This document shows, piece after piece, positions 18,352 to 29,615 of a stretch of DNA of 30,000 nt. Source of the DNA: Glandiceps talaboti (taxonomy: Eukaryota; Hemichordata; Enteropneusta; Spengelidae); assembly GCF_964340395.1 (NCBI RefSeq), contig NC_135567.1, positions 21,125,306 to 21,155,305 on the forward strand, given 5' to 3'. A program made the translations under genes and the position numbers. Each line of letters opens with the position of its first letter. Position 1 is the first letter of the stretch. Below the pieces are notes generated by a model. The model searched no databases. It was not told the DNA's origin and saw nothing but the letters and a program-made list of their open reading frames with translations.

Positions 18352-20600
18352 TGAGCAAACTACACTTAATTTACTGAGCAGACTACACTTACTTTACTGA
18401 GCAGACTACACTTAATTTACTGAGCTAGACTACACTTAATTTACTAAGCAGACTACACTTAATTTACTGAGCAGACTACACTTAATTTACTGAGCAGACT
18501 ACACTTAATTTACTGAGCTAGACTACACTTAATTTACTGAGCAGACTACACTTAATTTACTGAACTATGCACTTAATTTACTGCATGACTACACTTAATT
18601 TACTGAGCTAGACTACAGTTAATTTACTGAGCAGACTACACTTAATTTACTGAGCAGACTACACTTAATTTACTGAGCTAGACTGAGCTAGACTACACTT
18701 AATTTACTGAGCTAGACTACACTTAATTTACTGAGCAGACTACACTTAATTTACTGAGCTAGACTGAGCTAGACTACACTTAATTTACTGAGCTAGACTG
18801 AGCTAGACTACACTTAATTTACTGAGCAGACTACACTTAATTTACTTAGCTAGACTACACTTAATTTACTGAGCAGACTACACTTAATTTACTGAGCAGA
18901 CTACTCTTAATTTACTTAGCTAGACTACTCTTAATTTACTTAGCTAGACTACACTTAATTTACTGAGCAGACTACACTTAATTTACTGAGCAGACTACTC
19001 TTAATTTACTTAGCTAGACTACACTTAATTTACTGAGCAGACTACACTTAATTTACTGAGCTAGACTGAGCTAGACTACACTTAATTTACTGAGCTAGAC
19101 TGAGCTAGACTACACTTAATTTACTGAGCAGACTACACTTAATTTACTTAGCTAGACTACACTTAATTTACTGAGCAGACTACACTTAATTTACTGAGCA
19201 GACTACTCTTAATTTACTTAGCTAGACTACTCTTAATTTACTTAGCTAGACTACACTTAATTTACTGAGCAGACTACACTTAATTTACTGAGCAGACTAC
19301 ACTTAATTTACTGAGCAGACTACACTTATTACTGAGCAGACTACTCTTAATTTACTTAGCTAGACTACACTTAATTTACTTAGCTAGACTACACTTAATT
19401 TACTGAGCAGACTACACTTAATTTACTGAGCAGACTACTCTTAATTTACTTAGCTAGACTACACTTAATTTACTTAGCTAGACTACACTTAATTTACTGA
19501 GCAGACTACACTTAATTTACTGAGCAGACTACTCTTAATTTACTTAGCTAGACTACACTTAATTTACTGAGCAGACTACACTTATTACTGAGCAGACTAC
19601 ACTTAATTTACTTAGCTAGACTACACTTAATTTACTGAGCAGACTACACTTAATTTACTTAGCTAGACTACACTTAATTTACTTAGCTAGACTACACTTA
19701 ATTTACTTAGCTAGACTACACTTAATTTACTGAGCAGACTACACTTAATTTACTGAGCAGACTACACTTAATTTACTTAGCTAGACTACACTTATTACTG
19801 AGCAGACTACTCTTAATTTACTTAGCTAGACTACACTTAATTTACTTAGCTAGACTACACTTAATTTACTGAGCAGACTACACTTAATTTACTGAGCAGA
19901 CTACACTTAATTTACTTAGCTAGACTACACTTAATTTACTGAGCAGACTACTCTTAATTTACTGAGCAGACTACTCTTAATTTACTGAGCAGACTACACT
20001 TAATTTACTGAGCTAGACTACACTTATTACTGAGCAGACTACACTTAATTTACTGAGCAGACTACACTTAATTTACTGAGCTAGACTACACTTATTACTG
20101 AGCAGACTACACTTAATTTACTGAGCTAGACTGAGCTAGACTACACTTATTACTGAGCAGACTACACTTAATTTACTTAGCTAGACTACACTTAATTTAC
20201 TTAGCTAGACTACACTTATTACTGAGCAGACTACACTTAATTTACTGAGCTAGACTACACTTAATTTACTGAGCTAGACTACACTTATTACTGAGCAGAC
20301 TACACTTAATTTACTGAGCTAGACTGAGCTAGACTACACTTATTACTGAGCAGACTACACTTAATTTACTTAGCTAGACTACACTTAATTTACTTAGCTA
20401 GACTACACTTATTACTGAGCAGACTACACTTAATTTACTGAGCAGACTACACTTAATTTAGAGCTAGACTACACTTATTACTGAGCAGACTACACTTAAT
20501 TTACTGAGCTAGACTACACTTAATTTACTGAGCAGACTACAGTTAATTTACTGAGCAGACTACACTTAATTTACTGAGCAGACTACACTTATGTCCATAT
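18352..20600. repeat. 23/24-bp minisatellite, about 2.2 kb
   Basis: The unit is AGACTACACTTAATTTACTG plus AGC, or a 24-bp form with TTAGCT or GAGCT before AGAC. Insertions of TAGACTGAGC and deletions (ACTTATTACTG) are common, so the period is irregular. Blocks are repeated at a higher order, for example 18790-19080 resembles 19080-19270. It occupies most of intron 13; three diverged units with ATGTCCATATTTA lie at 20590-20660. Confidence 0.93.
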
Positions 20601-20710
20601 TTACCAAGCAGGCTACACTTATGTCCATATTTACTGAGAAGACTACACTTACGTCCATATTTAATGTTTTAGTGCTTGTTTGACATTGTTTATTTATATA
20701 CCTCTATCAG

Positions 20711-20848
20711 CTGTGAATGTCTGTGATCTAACTTTGGGTTATGGCTCTCCATGTGGAGGTGAATCTAGTGGTTGTGTCAGTACAGATCCAGGAATTTATA
20801 ACTGTCCTTGTAACAATGGATTTACCATGGATAATGGGGTTTGTGTTG
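20711..20848 (+). CDS. Exon 14: long EGF domain, non-calcium-binding type
   Basis: 138 nt, the longest single-domain exon here, phase 1-1, between CTATCAG and GTAAGT. It starts A-V-N-V-C and has a long C1-C2 loop (nine residues), six cysteines and G-F-T-M-D-N-G-V-C. The C3-C4 segment C-V-S-T-D-P-G-I-Y-N-C-P-C lacks Asn/Asp at the key position. Confidence 0.88.
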
Positions 20849-20884
20849 GTAAGTCACAATGTCAAAAAGTTACTCTAGATAATA

Positions 20885-20991
20885 TTACACACACATGCCC
20901 GCAAATGTACACACACACCTGCAGATGCACACACACCACACATATACACACACCTGCACATGCACATGCCCACCTCACACATGTACACAAA

Positions 20992-21076
<85 letters not shown>

Positions 21077-21077
21077 A

Positions 21078-21128
<51 letters not shown>

Positions 21129-21131
21129 ACA
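20885..21131. repeat. (CA)n microsatellite
   Basis: Interrupted AC-rich DNA from 20885 becomes a long pure (AC)n run from about 20993, with two short interruptions near 21070-21085. The open frames on both strands (T-H repeats, C-V repeats) are products of the dinucleotide. Confidence 0.95.
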
Positions 21132-21269
21132 ATGTCTATCAGTGGCATGATCCTTAAAGTAACATGGTCAGCCATGACTTATCTTATCTTTTTTTTCCAG
21201 TTACTTAAAATAAAAAATCAATTTTCCTTTCACAATCACTTGTCTAAAAACCAGCAGCCACTGGCAAAA

Positions 21270-22152
21270 TGTCTTCGGTGTAACTACTGAGGACTGTGAT
21301 ACTGTAGTCAAAAATAGATGTCTTCAGTGTAACTACTGAGGACTGTGATACTGTAGTCAAAAATAGATGTCTTCAGTGTAACTACTGAGGACTGTGATAC
21401 TGTAGTCAAAAATAGATGTCTTCAGTGTAACTACTGAGGACTGTGATACTGTAGTCAAAAATAGATGTCTTCAGTGTAACTACTGAGGACTGTGATACTG
21501 TAGTCAAAAATAGATGTCTTCAGTGTAACTACTGAGGACTGTGATACTGTAGTCAAAAATAGATGTCTTCAGTGTAACTACTGAGGACTGTGATACTGTA
21601 GTCAAAAATAAATGTCTTCAGTGTGTAACTACTGAGGACTGTGATACTGTAGTCAAAAATAGATGTCTTCAGTGTAACTACTGAGGACTGTGATACTGTA
21701 GTCAAAAATAGATGTCTTCAGTGTAACTACTGAGGACTGTGATACTGTAGTCAAAAATAGATGTCTTCAGTGTAACTACTGAGAACTGTGATACTGTAGT
21801 CAAAAATAGATGTCTTCAGTGTAACTACTGAGGACTGTGATACTGTAGTCAAAAATAAATGTCTTCAGTGTGTAACTACTGAGGACTGTGATACTGTAGT
21901 CAAAAATAGATGTCTTCAGTGTAACTACTGAGGACTGTGATACTGTAGTCAAAAATAGATGTCTTCAGTGTAACTACTGAGAACTGTGATACTGTAGTCA
22001 AAAATAGATGTCTTCAGTGTAACTACTGAGAACTGTGATACTGTAGTCAAAAATAGATGTCTTCAGTGTAACTACTGAGGACTGTGATACTGTAGTCAAA
22101 AATAGATGTCTTCAGTGTAACTACTGAGGACTGTGATACTGTAGTCAAAAAT
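21270..22152. repeat. 49-bp minisatellite, about 18 copies
   Basis: The unit contains TAGATGTCTTCAGTGTAACT and GGACTGTGATACTGTAGTCA. A 51-bp variant with GTGTGTAAC occurs twice, at about 21610 and 21850, 245 bp (five units) apart, indicating a higher-order duplication. From 22153 to 22383 there is only AT-rich intron. Confidence 0.93.
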
Positions 22153-22383
22153 AAAAATGAATAAAATGAAGTCATTTTTATTCATATAGTATAAGTGACA
22201 GTGAATGGTAAAATATAAGTAACCTTTTATTTGGAAACAAAAAGTGCATGATTAAATAAGTCTTTATGGTGTCTCATTGTTCAAGTGTGTTTGTATTATA
22301 TTGACCATAACTAACTTTTTGTATTGTTTGACTTATTATACATTTTATGAACAAGTTTAAATATTAATTGTTGATTTTGACAG

Positions 22384-22512
22384 ATGATAACGAATGTGGA
22401 GGAAATGTTTGTGTGGCTGGAGCTAACTGTGAAAACACATATGGTGGCTTCTTGTGTACCTGTCCTGTTGGTTACCAAGGAGATGGCAGAGTTATTGGAA
22501 CTGGATGTACAG
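22384..22512 (+). CDS. Exon 15: cbEGF-like domain
   Basis: 129 nt, phase 1-1, between TTTTGACAG and GTAGAT. It encodes D-D-N-E-C, six cysteines and an extended C5-C6 loop (G-D-G-R-V-I-G-T-G-C). The segment C-E-N-T-Y-G-G-F-L-C-T-C fits the hydroxylation consensus. Confidence 0.9.
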
Positions 22513-22879
22513 GTAGATTCTCTTACAATGTACCATTCTTTGGCTCTGATTACCACTACAAGGTTTACTTTAGTGTGTCTTTTTGGTGAAAAATCTATAA
22601 TTCCAAAACTACTGAGCAGATTGAGCTGACATTTAAAAATGTATTCTAATATGCCTAGCAACAGGACCATGCCCATAGCAACAGTTAAATTATGGTGTAT
22701 TGCAAATATGAAAAGTGGGAAGGGCAGGCATATTAATAAAGATTCCAAAAATGTATGCAAATATGCCTAGCAACAAGACCTCACACATAGCAACAGCCAA
22801 ATACAGTTCTGCTACAACGCCATGGCACTATTTTTTTAGGCCTTATAATGTACCCACCATTTGTATTTACTCCTTCCAG
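22513..22879 (+). other. Intron 15 with a two-copy 115-bp-spaced repeat
   Basis: ATATGCCTAGCAACA followed by a second ATAGCAACAG occurs at about 22649-22687 and again at about 22761-22798. The GCAAC half-sites resemble RFX half-sites, but the left halves do not match. Nothing else is recognisable. Confidence 0.6.
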
Positions 22880-23005
22880 ATATTGATGAGTGTGATGATC
22901 AAATCGCTAATTGTGTGTCTCACTCAACCTGTGTAAACACAGATGGAAGTTATGACTGTCAATGCATCGATGGTTTTAGAATGTCTACCAATCTACGATG
23001 TGTAG
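22880..23005 (+). CDS. Exon 16: cbEGF domain
   Basis: 126 nt, phase 1-1, between TCCTTCCAG and GTATGT. It encodes D-I-D-E-C, six cysteines and G-F-R-M-S-T-N-L-R-C. The segment C-V-N-T-D-G-S-Y-D-C-Q-C fits the hydroxylation consensus. Confidence 0.92.
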
Positions 23006-23040
23006 GTATGTATTAGGAATACTATCTAATTATCATAATG

Positions 23041-25252
23041 ATAACCTAAGGACAATGTATTGACTGTGTTTAGCTGATGATAACCTTATAAGGACAGTGT
23101 ATTGACTGTGTTTAGCTGATGATAACCTTATAAGGACAATGTATTGACTGTGTTTAGCTGATGATAACCTTATAAGGACAATGTATTGACTGTGTTTAGC
23201 TGATGATAACCTTATAAGGACAATGTATTGACTGTGTTTAGCTGATGATAACCTTATAAGGACAATGTATTGACTGTGTTTAGCTGATGATAACCTTATA
23301 AGGACAATGTATTGACTGTGTTTAGCTGATGATAACCTTATAAGGACAATGTATTGACTGTGTTTAGCTGATGATAACCTTATAAGGACAATGTATTGAC
23401 TGTGTTTAGCTGATGATAACCTTATAAGGACAATGTATTGACTGTGTTTAGCTGATGATAACCTTATAAGGACAATGTATTGACTGTGTTTAGCTGATGA
23501 TAACCTTATAAGGACAATGTATTGACTGTGTTTAGCTGATGATAACCTTATAAGGACAATGTATTGACTGTGTTTAGCTGATGATAACCTTATAAGGACA
23601 ATGTATTGACTGTGTTTAGCTGATGATAACCTTATAAGGACAATGTATTGACTGTGTTTAGCTGATGATAACCTAAGGACAATGTATTGACTGTGTTTAG
23701 CTGATGATAACCTTATAAGGACAATGTATTGACTGTGTTTAGCTGATGATAACCTAAGGACAATGTACTGACTGTGTTTAGCTGATGATAACCTTATAAG
23801 GACAATGTATTGACTGTGTTTAGCTGATGATAACCTAAGGACAATGTATTGACTGTGTTTAGCTGATGATAACCTTATAAGGACAATGTATTGACTGTGT
23901 TTAGCTGATGATAACCTTATAAGGACAATGTATTGACTGTGTTTAGCTGATGATAACCTTATAAGGACAATGTATTGACTGTGTTTAGCTGATGATAACC
24001 TTATAAGGACAATGTATTGACTGTGTTTAGCTGATGATAACCTTATAAGGACAATGTATTGACTGTGTTTAGCTGATGATAACCTTATAAGGACAATGTA
24101 TTGACTGTGTTTAGCTGATGATAACCTTATAAGGACAATGTATTGACTGTGTTTAGCTGATGATAACCTTATAAGGACAATGTATTGACTGTGTTTAGCT
24201 GATGATAACCTTATAAGGACAATGTATTGACTATGTTTAGCTGATGATAACCTTATAAGGACAATGTATTGACTGTGTTTAGCTGATGATAACCTAAGGA
24301 CAATGTATTGACTGTGTTTAGCTGATGATAACCTTATAAGGACAATGTATTGACTGTGTTTAGCTGATGATAACCTTATAAGGACAATGTATTGACTGTG
24401 TTTAGCTGATGATAACCTTATAAGGACAATGTATTGACTGTGTTTAGCTGATGATAACCTTATAAGGACAATGTATTGACTGTGTTTAGCTGATGATAAC
24501 CTTATAAGGACAATGTATTGACTGTGTTTAGCTGATGATAACCTTATAAGGACAATGTATTGACTGTGTTTAGCTGATGATAACCTTATAAGGACAATGT
24601 ATTGACTGTGTTTAGCTGATAATAACCTTATAAGGACAATGTATTGACTGTGTTTAGCTGATGATAACCTTATAAGGACAATGTATTGACTGTGTTTAGC
24701 TGATGATAACCTTATAAGGACAATGTATTGACTGTGTTTAGCTGATGATAACCTTATAAGGACAATGTATTGACTGTGTTTAGCTGATGATAACCTTATA
24801 AGGACAATGTATTGACTGTGTTTAGCTGATGATAACCTTATAAGGACAATGTATTGACTGTGTTTAGCTGATGATAACCTTATAAGGACAGTGTATTGAC
24901 TGTGTTTAGCTGATGATAACCTTATAAGGACAATGTATTGACTGTGTTTAGCTGATGATAACCTTATAAGGACAATGTATTGACTGTGTTTAGCTGATGA
25001 TAACCTAAGGACAATGTATTGACTGTGTTTAGCTGATGATAACCTTATAAGGACAATGTATTGACTGTGTTTAGCTGATGATAACCTTATAAGGACAATG
25101 TATTGACTGTGTTTAGCTGATGATAACCTTATAAGGACAATGTATTGACTGTGTTTAGCTGATGATAACCTTATAAGGACAATGTATTGACTGTGTTTAG
25201 CTGATGATAACCTTATAAGGACAATGTATTGACTGTGTTTAGCTGATGATAG
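23041..25252. repeat. 42-bp minisatellite, about 53 copies
   Basis: The unit contains AGGACAATGTATTGACTGTG and TTTAGCTGATGATAACCTTA. A 39-bp variant lacking three bases (AACCTAAGG) recurs at about 23672, 23753 and 23834, an 81-bp (42 + 39) higher-order repeat, and singly elsewhere. It starts about 35 bp after the exon 16 donor. Confidence 0.94.
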
Positions 25253-26140
25253 ATTTAATTATGTTTTAATTAGTCCAGATTTGATTATGTTTTAATTGGT
25301 CTAGATTTAATTATGTTTTAATTAGTCTAGATTTGGTTATGTTTTAATTAGTCTAGATTTAATTATGTTTTAATTAGTCTAGATTTAATTATGTTTTAAT
25401 TAGTCTAGATTTAATTATGTTTTAATTGGTCTAGATTTAATTATGTTGTTTTAATTGGTCTAGATTTGATTATGTTTTAATTAGTCTTGATTTAATTATG
25501 TTTTAATTAGTCTAGATTTGATTATGTTTTAATTAGTCTAGATTTAATTATGTTTTAATTAGTCTAGATTTAATTATGTTTTAATTAGTCTAGATTTGAT
25601 TGTTTTAATTAGTCTAGATTTAATTATATTTTAATTAGTCTAGATTTAATTATGTTTTAATTGGTCTAGATTTAATTATGTTTAATTAGTCTAGATTTGA
25701 TTATGTTTTAATTAGTCTAGATTTAATTATGTTTTAATTAGTCTAGATTTGATTATGTTTTAATTAGTCTAGATTTAATTATTTTTTAATTGGTCTAGAT
25801 TTAATTATGTTTAATTAGTCTAGATTTAATTATGTTTTAATTAGTCTAGATTTAATTATGTTTTAATTAGTCTAGATTTAATTATGTTTTAATTGGTCTA
25901 GATTTAATTATGTTTAATTAGTCTAGATTTAATTATGTTTTAATTAGTCTAGATTTAATTATGTTTAATTAGTCTAGATTTAATTATGTTTTAATTAGTC
26001 TAGATTTAATTATGTTTTAATTAGTCTAGATTTAATTATGTTTTAATTGGTCTAGATTTAATTATGTTTTAATTGGTCTAGATTTAATTATGTTTTAATT
26101 AGTCTAGATTTGATTATGTTTTAATTATTCTAGATTTTAT
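25253..26140. repeat. 26-bp AT-rich minisatellite, about 34 copies
   Basis: The unit is AGATTTAATTATGTTTTAAT plus TAGTCT, directly continuing from the 42-bp array. Variants are GATTTGATT, TTGGTCT and units shortened by one T. It ends about 20 bp before the exon 17 acceptor, so it probably supplies its T-rich tract. Confidence 0.93.
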
Positions 26141-26162
26141 TATTTTACATTTAATTCAACAG

Positions 26163-26279
26163 ATATCGATGAGTGCCTGACAAGTCCATGTGATCCCAAT
26201 GCGGTTTGTACTAACACAAAGGGAAGTTTCACCTGTGTGTGTAACCAAGGCTACCATGGAACTGGCATGAATTGTCATG
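26163..26279 (+). CDS. Exon 17: cbEGF domain
   Basis: 117 nt, phase 1-1, between TTCAACAG and GTAATA. It encodes D-I-D-E-C, six cysteines and G-Y-H-G-T-G-M-N-C. The segment C-T-N-T-K-G-S-F-T-C-V-C fits the hydroxylation consensus. Confidence 0.92.
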
Positions 26280-27174
26280 GTAATATATATTGATTTGAAA
26301 TTTTAAGTATCGATAACTTTATTTGTCCTATAATTAATTGTATTGGGATATCAGTGAAGGTAGTATAGCTAGCTTAGATGTGCAATCAGATCTCAGTCGA
26401 CCATATCAAAATCATTGAATGTTATTCGCTAAGAGAAAATATATACCATGGTGGAGGTTGGTATTTTGTGTTATTTTCATATGTTGCCAATGTTTAGTTT
26501 TTAACATGAGATGCAGATATGTATTGTTGAGTTGCACAATGTGTTTGTTTGCCTCAAAGGTTCCTCTGTTCAATAACAGTTTGAAGTTAATTAACAGTCT
26601 AATTTAATTTAATTTAATCTAATCTAATCTAATCTAATCTAATCTAATCTAATCTAATCTAATCTAATCTAATTTGATCTAATCTAATATACTTCAAATA
26701 GTTCTGTTCTATGGCAGCAATAAGAGTCAATCCTTGTTTGAACATAAATGTCTTTTATATTTTAAGATTTTTTTGTATTGTTTTCCATATGGGTGGTACA
26801 GGAGAGAGCAATAAAGTAAAAGTTCATGTTTACAATCTCACAGCAAAAAACAAAACAAAAACAAAACAAATGTCTTAAGTTTGTTCTTGAAAGTGTTGAT
26901 GATTTGATGGTTGCCGTATGTCCATATATGGTAATGGTGTCAGAATTGATGGTTGCTGTATGTCCATTTATGGTAATGGTGTCAGATTTGATGGTTGCCA
27001 TATGTCCATATATGGTAATGGTGTCAGAATTGATGGTTGCTGTATCTCCATATATGGTAATGGTGCCAGATTTGATGGTTGCCGTATCTCCATATATGGT
27101 AATGGTGTTACAACATTGACAGAGATATCAAATTTACACCATACTCAAATCTGTTCTTTTTCTGTTTCAATCAG
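26280..27174 (+). other. Intron 17 with two small arrays
   Basis: A (TAATC)n pentanucleotide tract lies at about 26602-26690. A 42-bp minisatellite (TGATGGTTGCCGTATGTCCA core, GGTAATGGTGTCAGA) of about 5.3 copies lies at 26895-27118. A short hydrophobic open frame at 26419-26607 has no supporting splice or family signal. Confidence 0.85.
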
Positions 27175-27297
27175 ATATTGATGAGTGTACTGTTGAGAGG
27201 AACCACTGTAATGAACATGCCAATTGTGCTGACCAACTAGGAGAAAGTTCTTGCCAGTGTAAGACTGGATATTCTGGTGATGGTAAAATGTGCTATG
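27175..27297 (+). CDS. Exon 18: EGF domain
   Basis: 123 nt, phase 1-1, between TTTCAATCAG and GTAAGT. It encodes D-I-D-E-C, six cysteines and G-Y-S-G-D-G-K-M-C. In the C3-C4 segment C-A-D-Q-L-G-E-S-S-C-Q-C the aromatic residue of the hydroxylation consensus is Ser, so hydroxylation is doubtful though the N-terminal calcium ligands are present. Confidence 0.9.
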
Positions 27298-27359
27298 GTA
27301 AGTGACTTGTCAAATATTCACAAGAATTGACAGGCAGATTATATCCACTAGTTATGAGG

Positions 27360-27960
27360 CAATTTTTCACCATGGACAAATAATTCCTATCACGAATATA
27401 TCACTATGGAAAATATAATTCTTATCAAATATATCACCATGGAAAAGTAACTCCTATCAAATATTTCACCATGGGCAAATAATTCCTGTCAAATATTTCA
27501 CCACAGAAAAGTAATTCCTGTCAAATATTTCACCATGGAAAAGTAATTCCTGTCAAATATTTCACCACGGAAAAGTAATTCCTGTCAAATATTTGACCAT
27601 GGAAAAGTAATTCCTGTCAAATATTTCACCACGGAAAAGTAATTCCTGTCAAATATTTCACCACAGAAAAGTAATTCCTATCAAATATTTGACCATGGAA
27701 AAGTAATTCCTGTCAAATATTTCACACTGGAAAAGTAATTCCTGTCAAATATTTCACCCTGGAAAAGTAATTCCTGTAAAATATTTCACCATGGAAAAGT
27801 AATTCCTGTCAAATATTTGACCATGGAAAAGTAATTCCTGTAAAATATTCCACCATGGAAAAGTAATTCCTATAAAATATTTCACCACGGAAAAGTAATT
27901 CCTGTCAAATATTTGACCATGGAAAAGTAATTCCTGTCAAATATTTCACCCTGGACAAAT
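27360..27960. repeat. 32-bp minisatellite, about 18 copies
   Basis: The unit contains GGAAAAGTAATTCCTGTCAA and ATATTTCACCAT. Variants are TTTGACC, CACGG/CACAG/CCTGG and GTAAAAT. It lies in intron 18. Confidence 0.92.
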
Positions 27961-28034
27961 AAATTCTCATCACACAATAATTATTTATTTCAATATTCCT
28001 ACCCACAATGCTCTGCTCATTGAGAATAACATGG

Positions 28035-29222
28035 TATTACTTTATTGCAGCTGATAATGAGTGTGTTACAAATTGTCCTACTAATGAATATTACTTTATT
28101 GCAGCTGATAACGAGTGTGTTACAAATTGTCCTACTAATGAATATTACTTTATTGCAGCTGATAACGAGTGTGTTACAAATTGTCCTACTAATGAATATT
28201 ACTTTATTGCAGCTGATAATGAGTGTGTTACAAATTGTCCTACTAATGAATATTACTTTATTGCAGCTGATAATGAGTGTGTCACAAATTGTCCTACTAA
28301 TGAATATTACTTTATTGCAGCTGATAATGAGTGTGTTACAAATTGTCCTACTAATGAATATTACTTTATTACAGCTGATAATGAGTGTGTTACAAATTGT
28401 CCTACTAATGAATATTACTTTATTGCAGCTGATAATGAGTGTGTCACAAATTGTCCTACTAATGAATATTACTTTATTGCAGCTGATAATGAGTGTGTCA
28501 CAAATTGTCCTACTAATGAATATTACTTTATTGCAGCTGATAATGAGTGTGTCACAAATTGTCCTACTAATGAATATTACTTTATTGCAGCTGATAACGA
28601 GTGTGTTACAAATTGTCCTACTAATGAATATTACTTTATTGCAGCTGATAATGAGTGTGTTACAAATTGTCCTACTAATGAATATTACTTTATTGCAGCT
28701 GATAATGAGTGTGTTACAAATTGTCCTACTAATGAATATTACTTTATTGCAGCTGATAACGAGTGTGTTACAAATTGTCCTACTAATGAATATTACTTTA
28801 TTGCAGCTGATAACGAGTGTGTTACAAATTGTCCTACTAATGAATATTACTTTATTGCAGCTGATAATGAGTGTGTTACAAATTGTCCTACTAATGAATA
28901 TTACTTTATTGCAGCTGATAATGAGTGTGTCACAAATTGTCCTACTAATGAATATTACTTTATTGCAGCTGATAATGAGTGTGTCACAAATTGTCCTACT
29001 AATGAATATTACTTTATTGCAGCTGATAATGAGTGTGTCACAAATTGTCCTACTAATGAATATTACTTTATTGCAGCTGATAACGAGTGTGTTACAAATT
29101 GTCCTACTAATGAATATTACTTTATTGCAGCTGATAATGAGTGTGTCACAAATTGTCCTACTAATGAATATTACTTTATTGCAGCTGATAATGAGTGTGT
29201 CACAAATTGTCCTACTAATGAA
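28035..29222 (+). repeat. 54-bp array of exon 19 acceptor plus 5' half, 22 copies
   Basis: Exactly 22 x 54 = 1188 bp with no indels. Each unit contains TATTACTTTATTGCAG, then 38-39 nt of exon 19 coding sequence, ending with CCTACTAATGAA. The array edges share a TATT microhomology between intron (28035-28038) and exon (29223-29226). Acceptors end at 28050 + 54n (n = 0 to 21). Only three sites vary: AAT/AAC and GTT/GTC, both synonymous in the exon frame, and one GCAG to ACAG change in the seventh acceptor. Confidence 0.96.
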
Positions 29223-29301
29223 TATTGTGCAGTGGTTGGTGGCACAGACACTTGTATGTGTTATGATGGTTATGAAAGGGATGGCAATAATGACTGTGTT
29301 G
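28051..29301 (+). CDS. Exon 19: EGF domain with 22 alternative acceptors
   Basis: With the last acceptor (exon start 29185) this is a 117-nt phase 1-1 exon. It encodes A-D-N-E-C, six cysteines and G-Y-E-R-D-G-N-N-D-C, with donor GTGAGT at 29302. The C3-C4 segment (C-A-V-V-G-G-T-D-T-C) lacks the hydroxylation consensus. With any earlier acceptor the frame stays open and adds 18 residues per unit (A-D-N-E-C-V-T-N-C-P-T-N-E-Y-Y-F-I-A), two cysteines each, up to a 1251-nt, 417-codon exon. The 117-nt form matches the gene's exon sizes and a normal EGF fold, so I prefer it. The longer forms cannot be excluded from sequence. Confidence 0.85.
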
Positions 29302-29615
29302 GTGAGTAAATATCATATAGTTATAGTACTGTTGTTATAGTAACTGTTATTGTTGTCATTGCAGTTTTATTGATTTTTAAATGAGGGTTGTCATTAACAG
29401 GGAAAGCAGTTCTTAAAGTTAATTTATTAAAATTATGATTTTTATCAGATGTTTATAAATACTGATGATTTCACAAGAGATAAGTTTCTAACCAGACAGT
29501 TACATTGACTGAATTATTACATCATTTTGCTGTAGGACAAACCACATTGACATATACATTATACCATTTGAAAACAGGTAAAATAATGATATTGATATCC
29601 TGGGTCCTTTCACAG
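29302..29615 (+). other. Intron 19, no array
   Basis: Short AT-rich intron with donor GTGAGT and acceptor CCTTTCACAG. Nothing else recognisable. Confidence 0.7.

Noticed and set aside
20680-21290. Open frames rich in Thr-His or Cys-Val
   Set aside because: Translation of the (CA)n microsatellite; only the exon 14 part is real coding sequence.
22311-22760. 149-codon - strand open frame over exon 15
   Set aside because: It is the antisense of a confident EGF exon and flanking intron; no family signal.
23041-25252. TTTAG|CTGATGATAAC in each 42-bp unit as acceptor copies of exon 15 or 19
   Set aside because: Only a short GATGATAAC or CTGATAA match to the exon starts, no cysteine codons follow; likely coincidence.
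26419-26607. 62-codon hydrophobic open frame in intron 17
   Set aside because: No splice signals, no recognisable domain; length is within chance for AT-rich DNA.
13591-29222. CRISPR-like appearance of the arrays
   Set aside because: The units are head-to-tail with no unique spacers, in a spliced animal gene; they are minisatellites.
28045-29340. Second + strand open frame (L-L-Q-L-I repeats) across the 54-bp array
   Set aside because: Shadow frame of the exon 19 array; its variants are nonsynonymous and it destroys the EGF cysteines.
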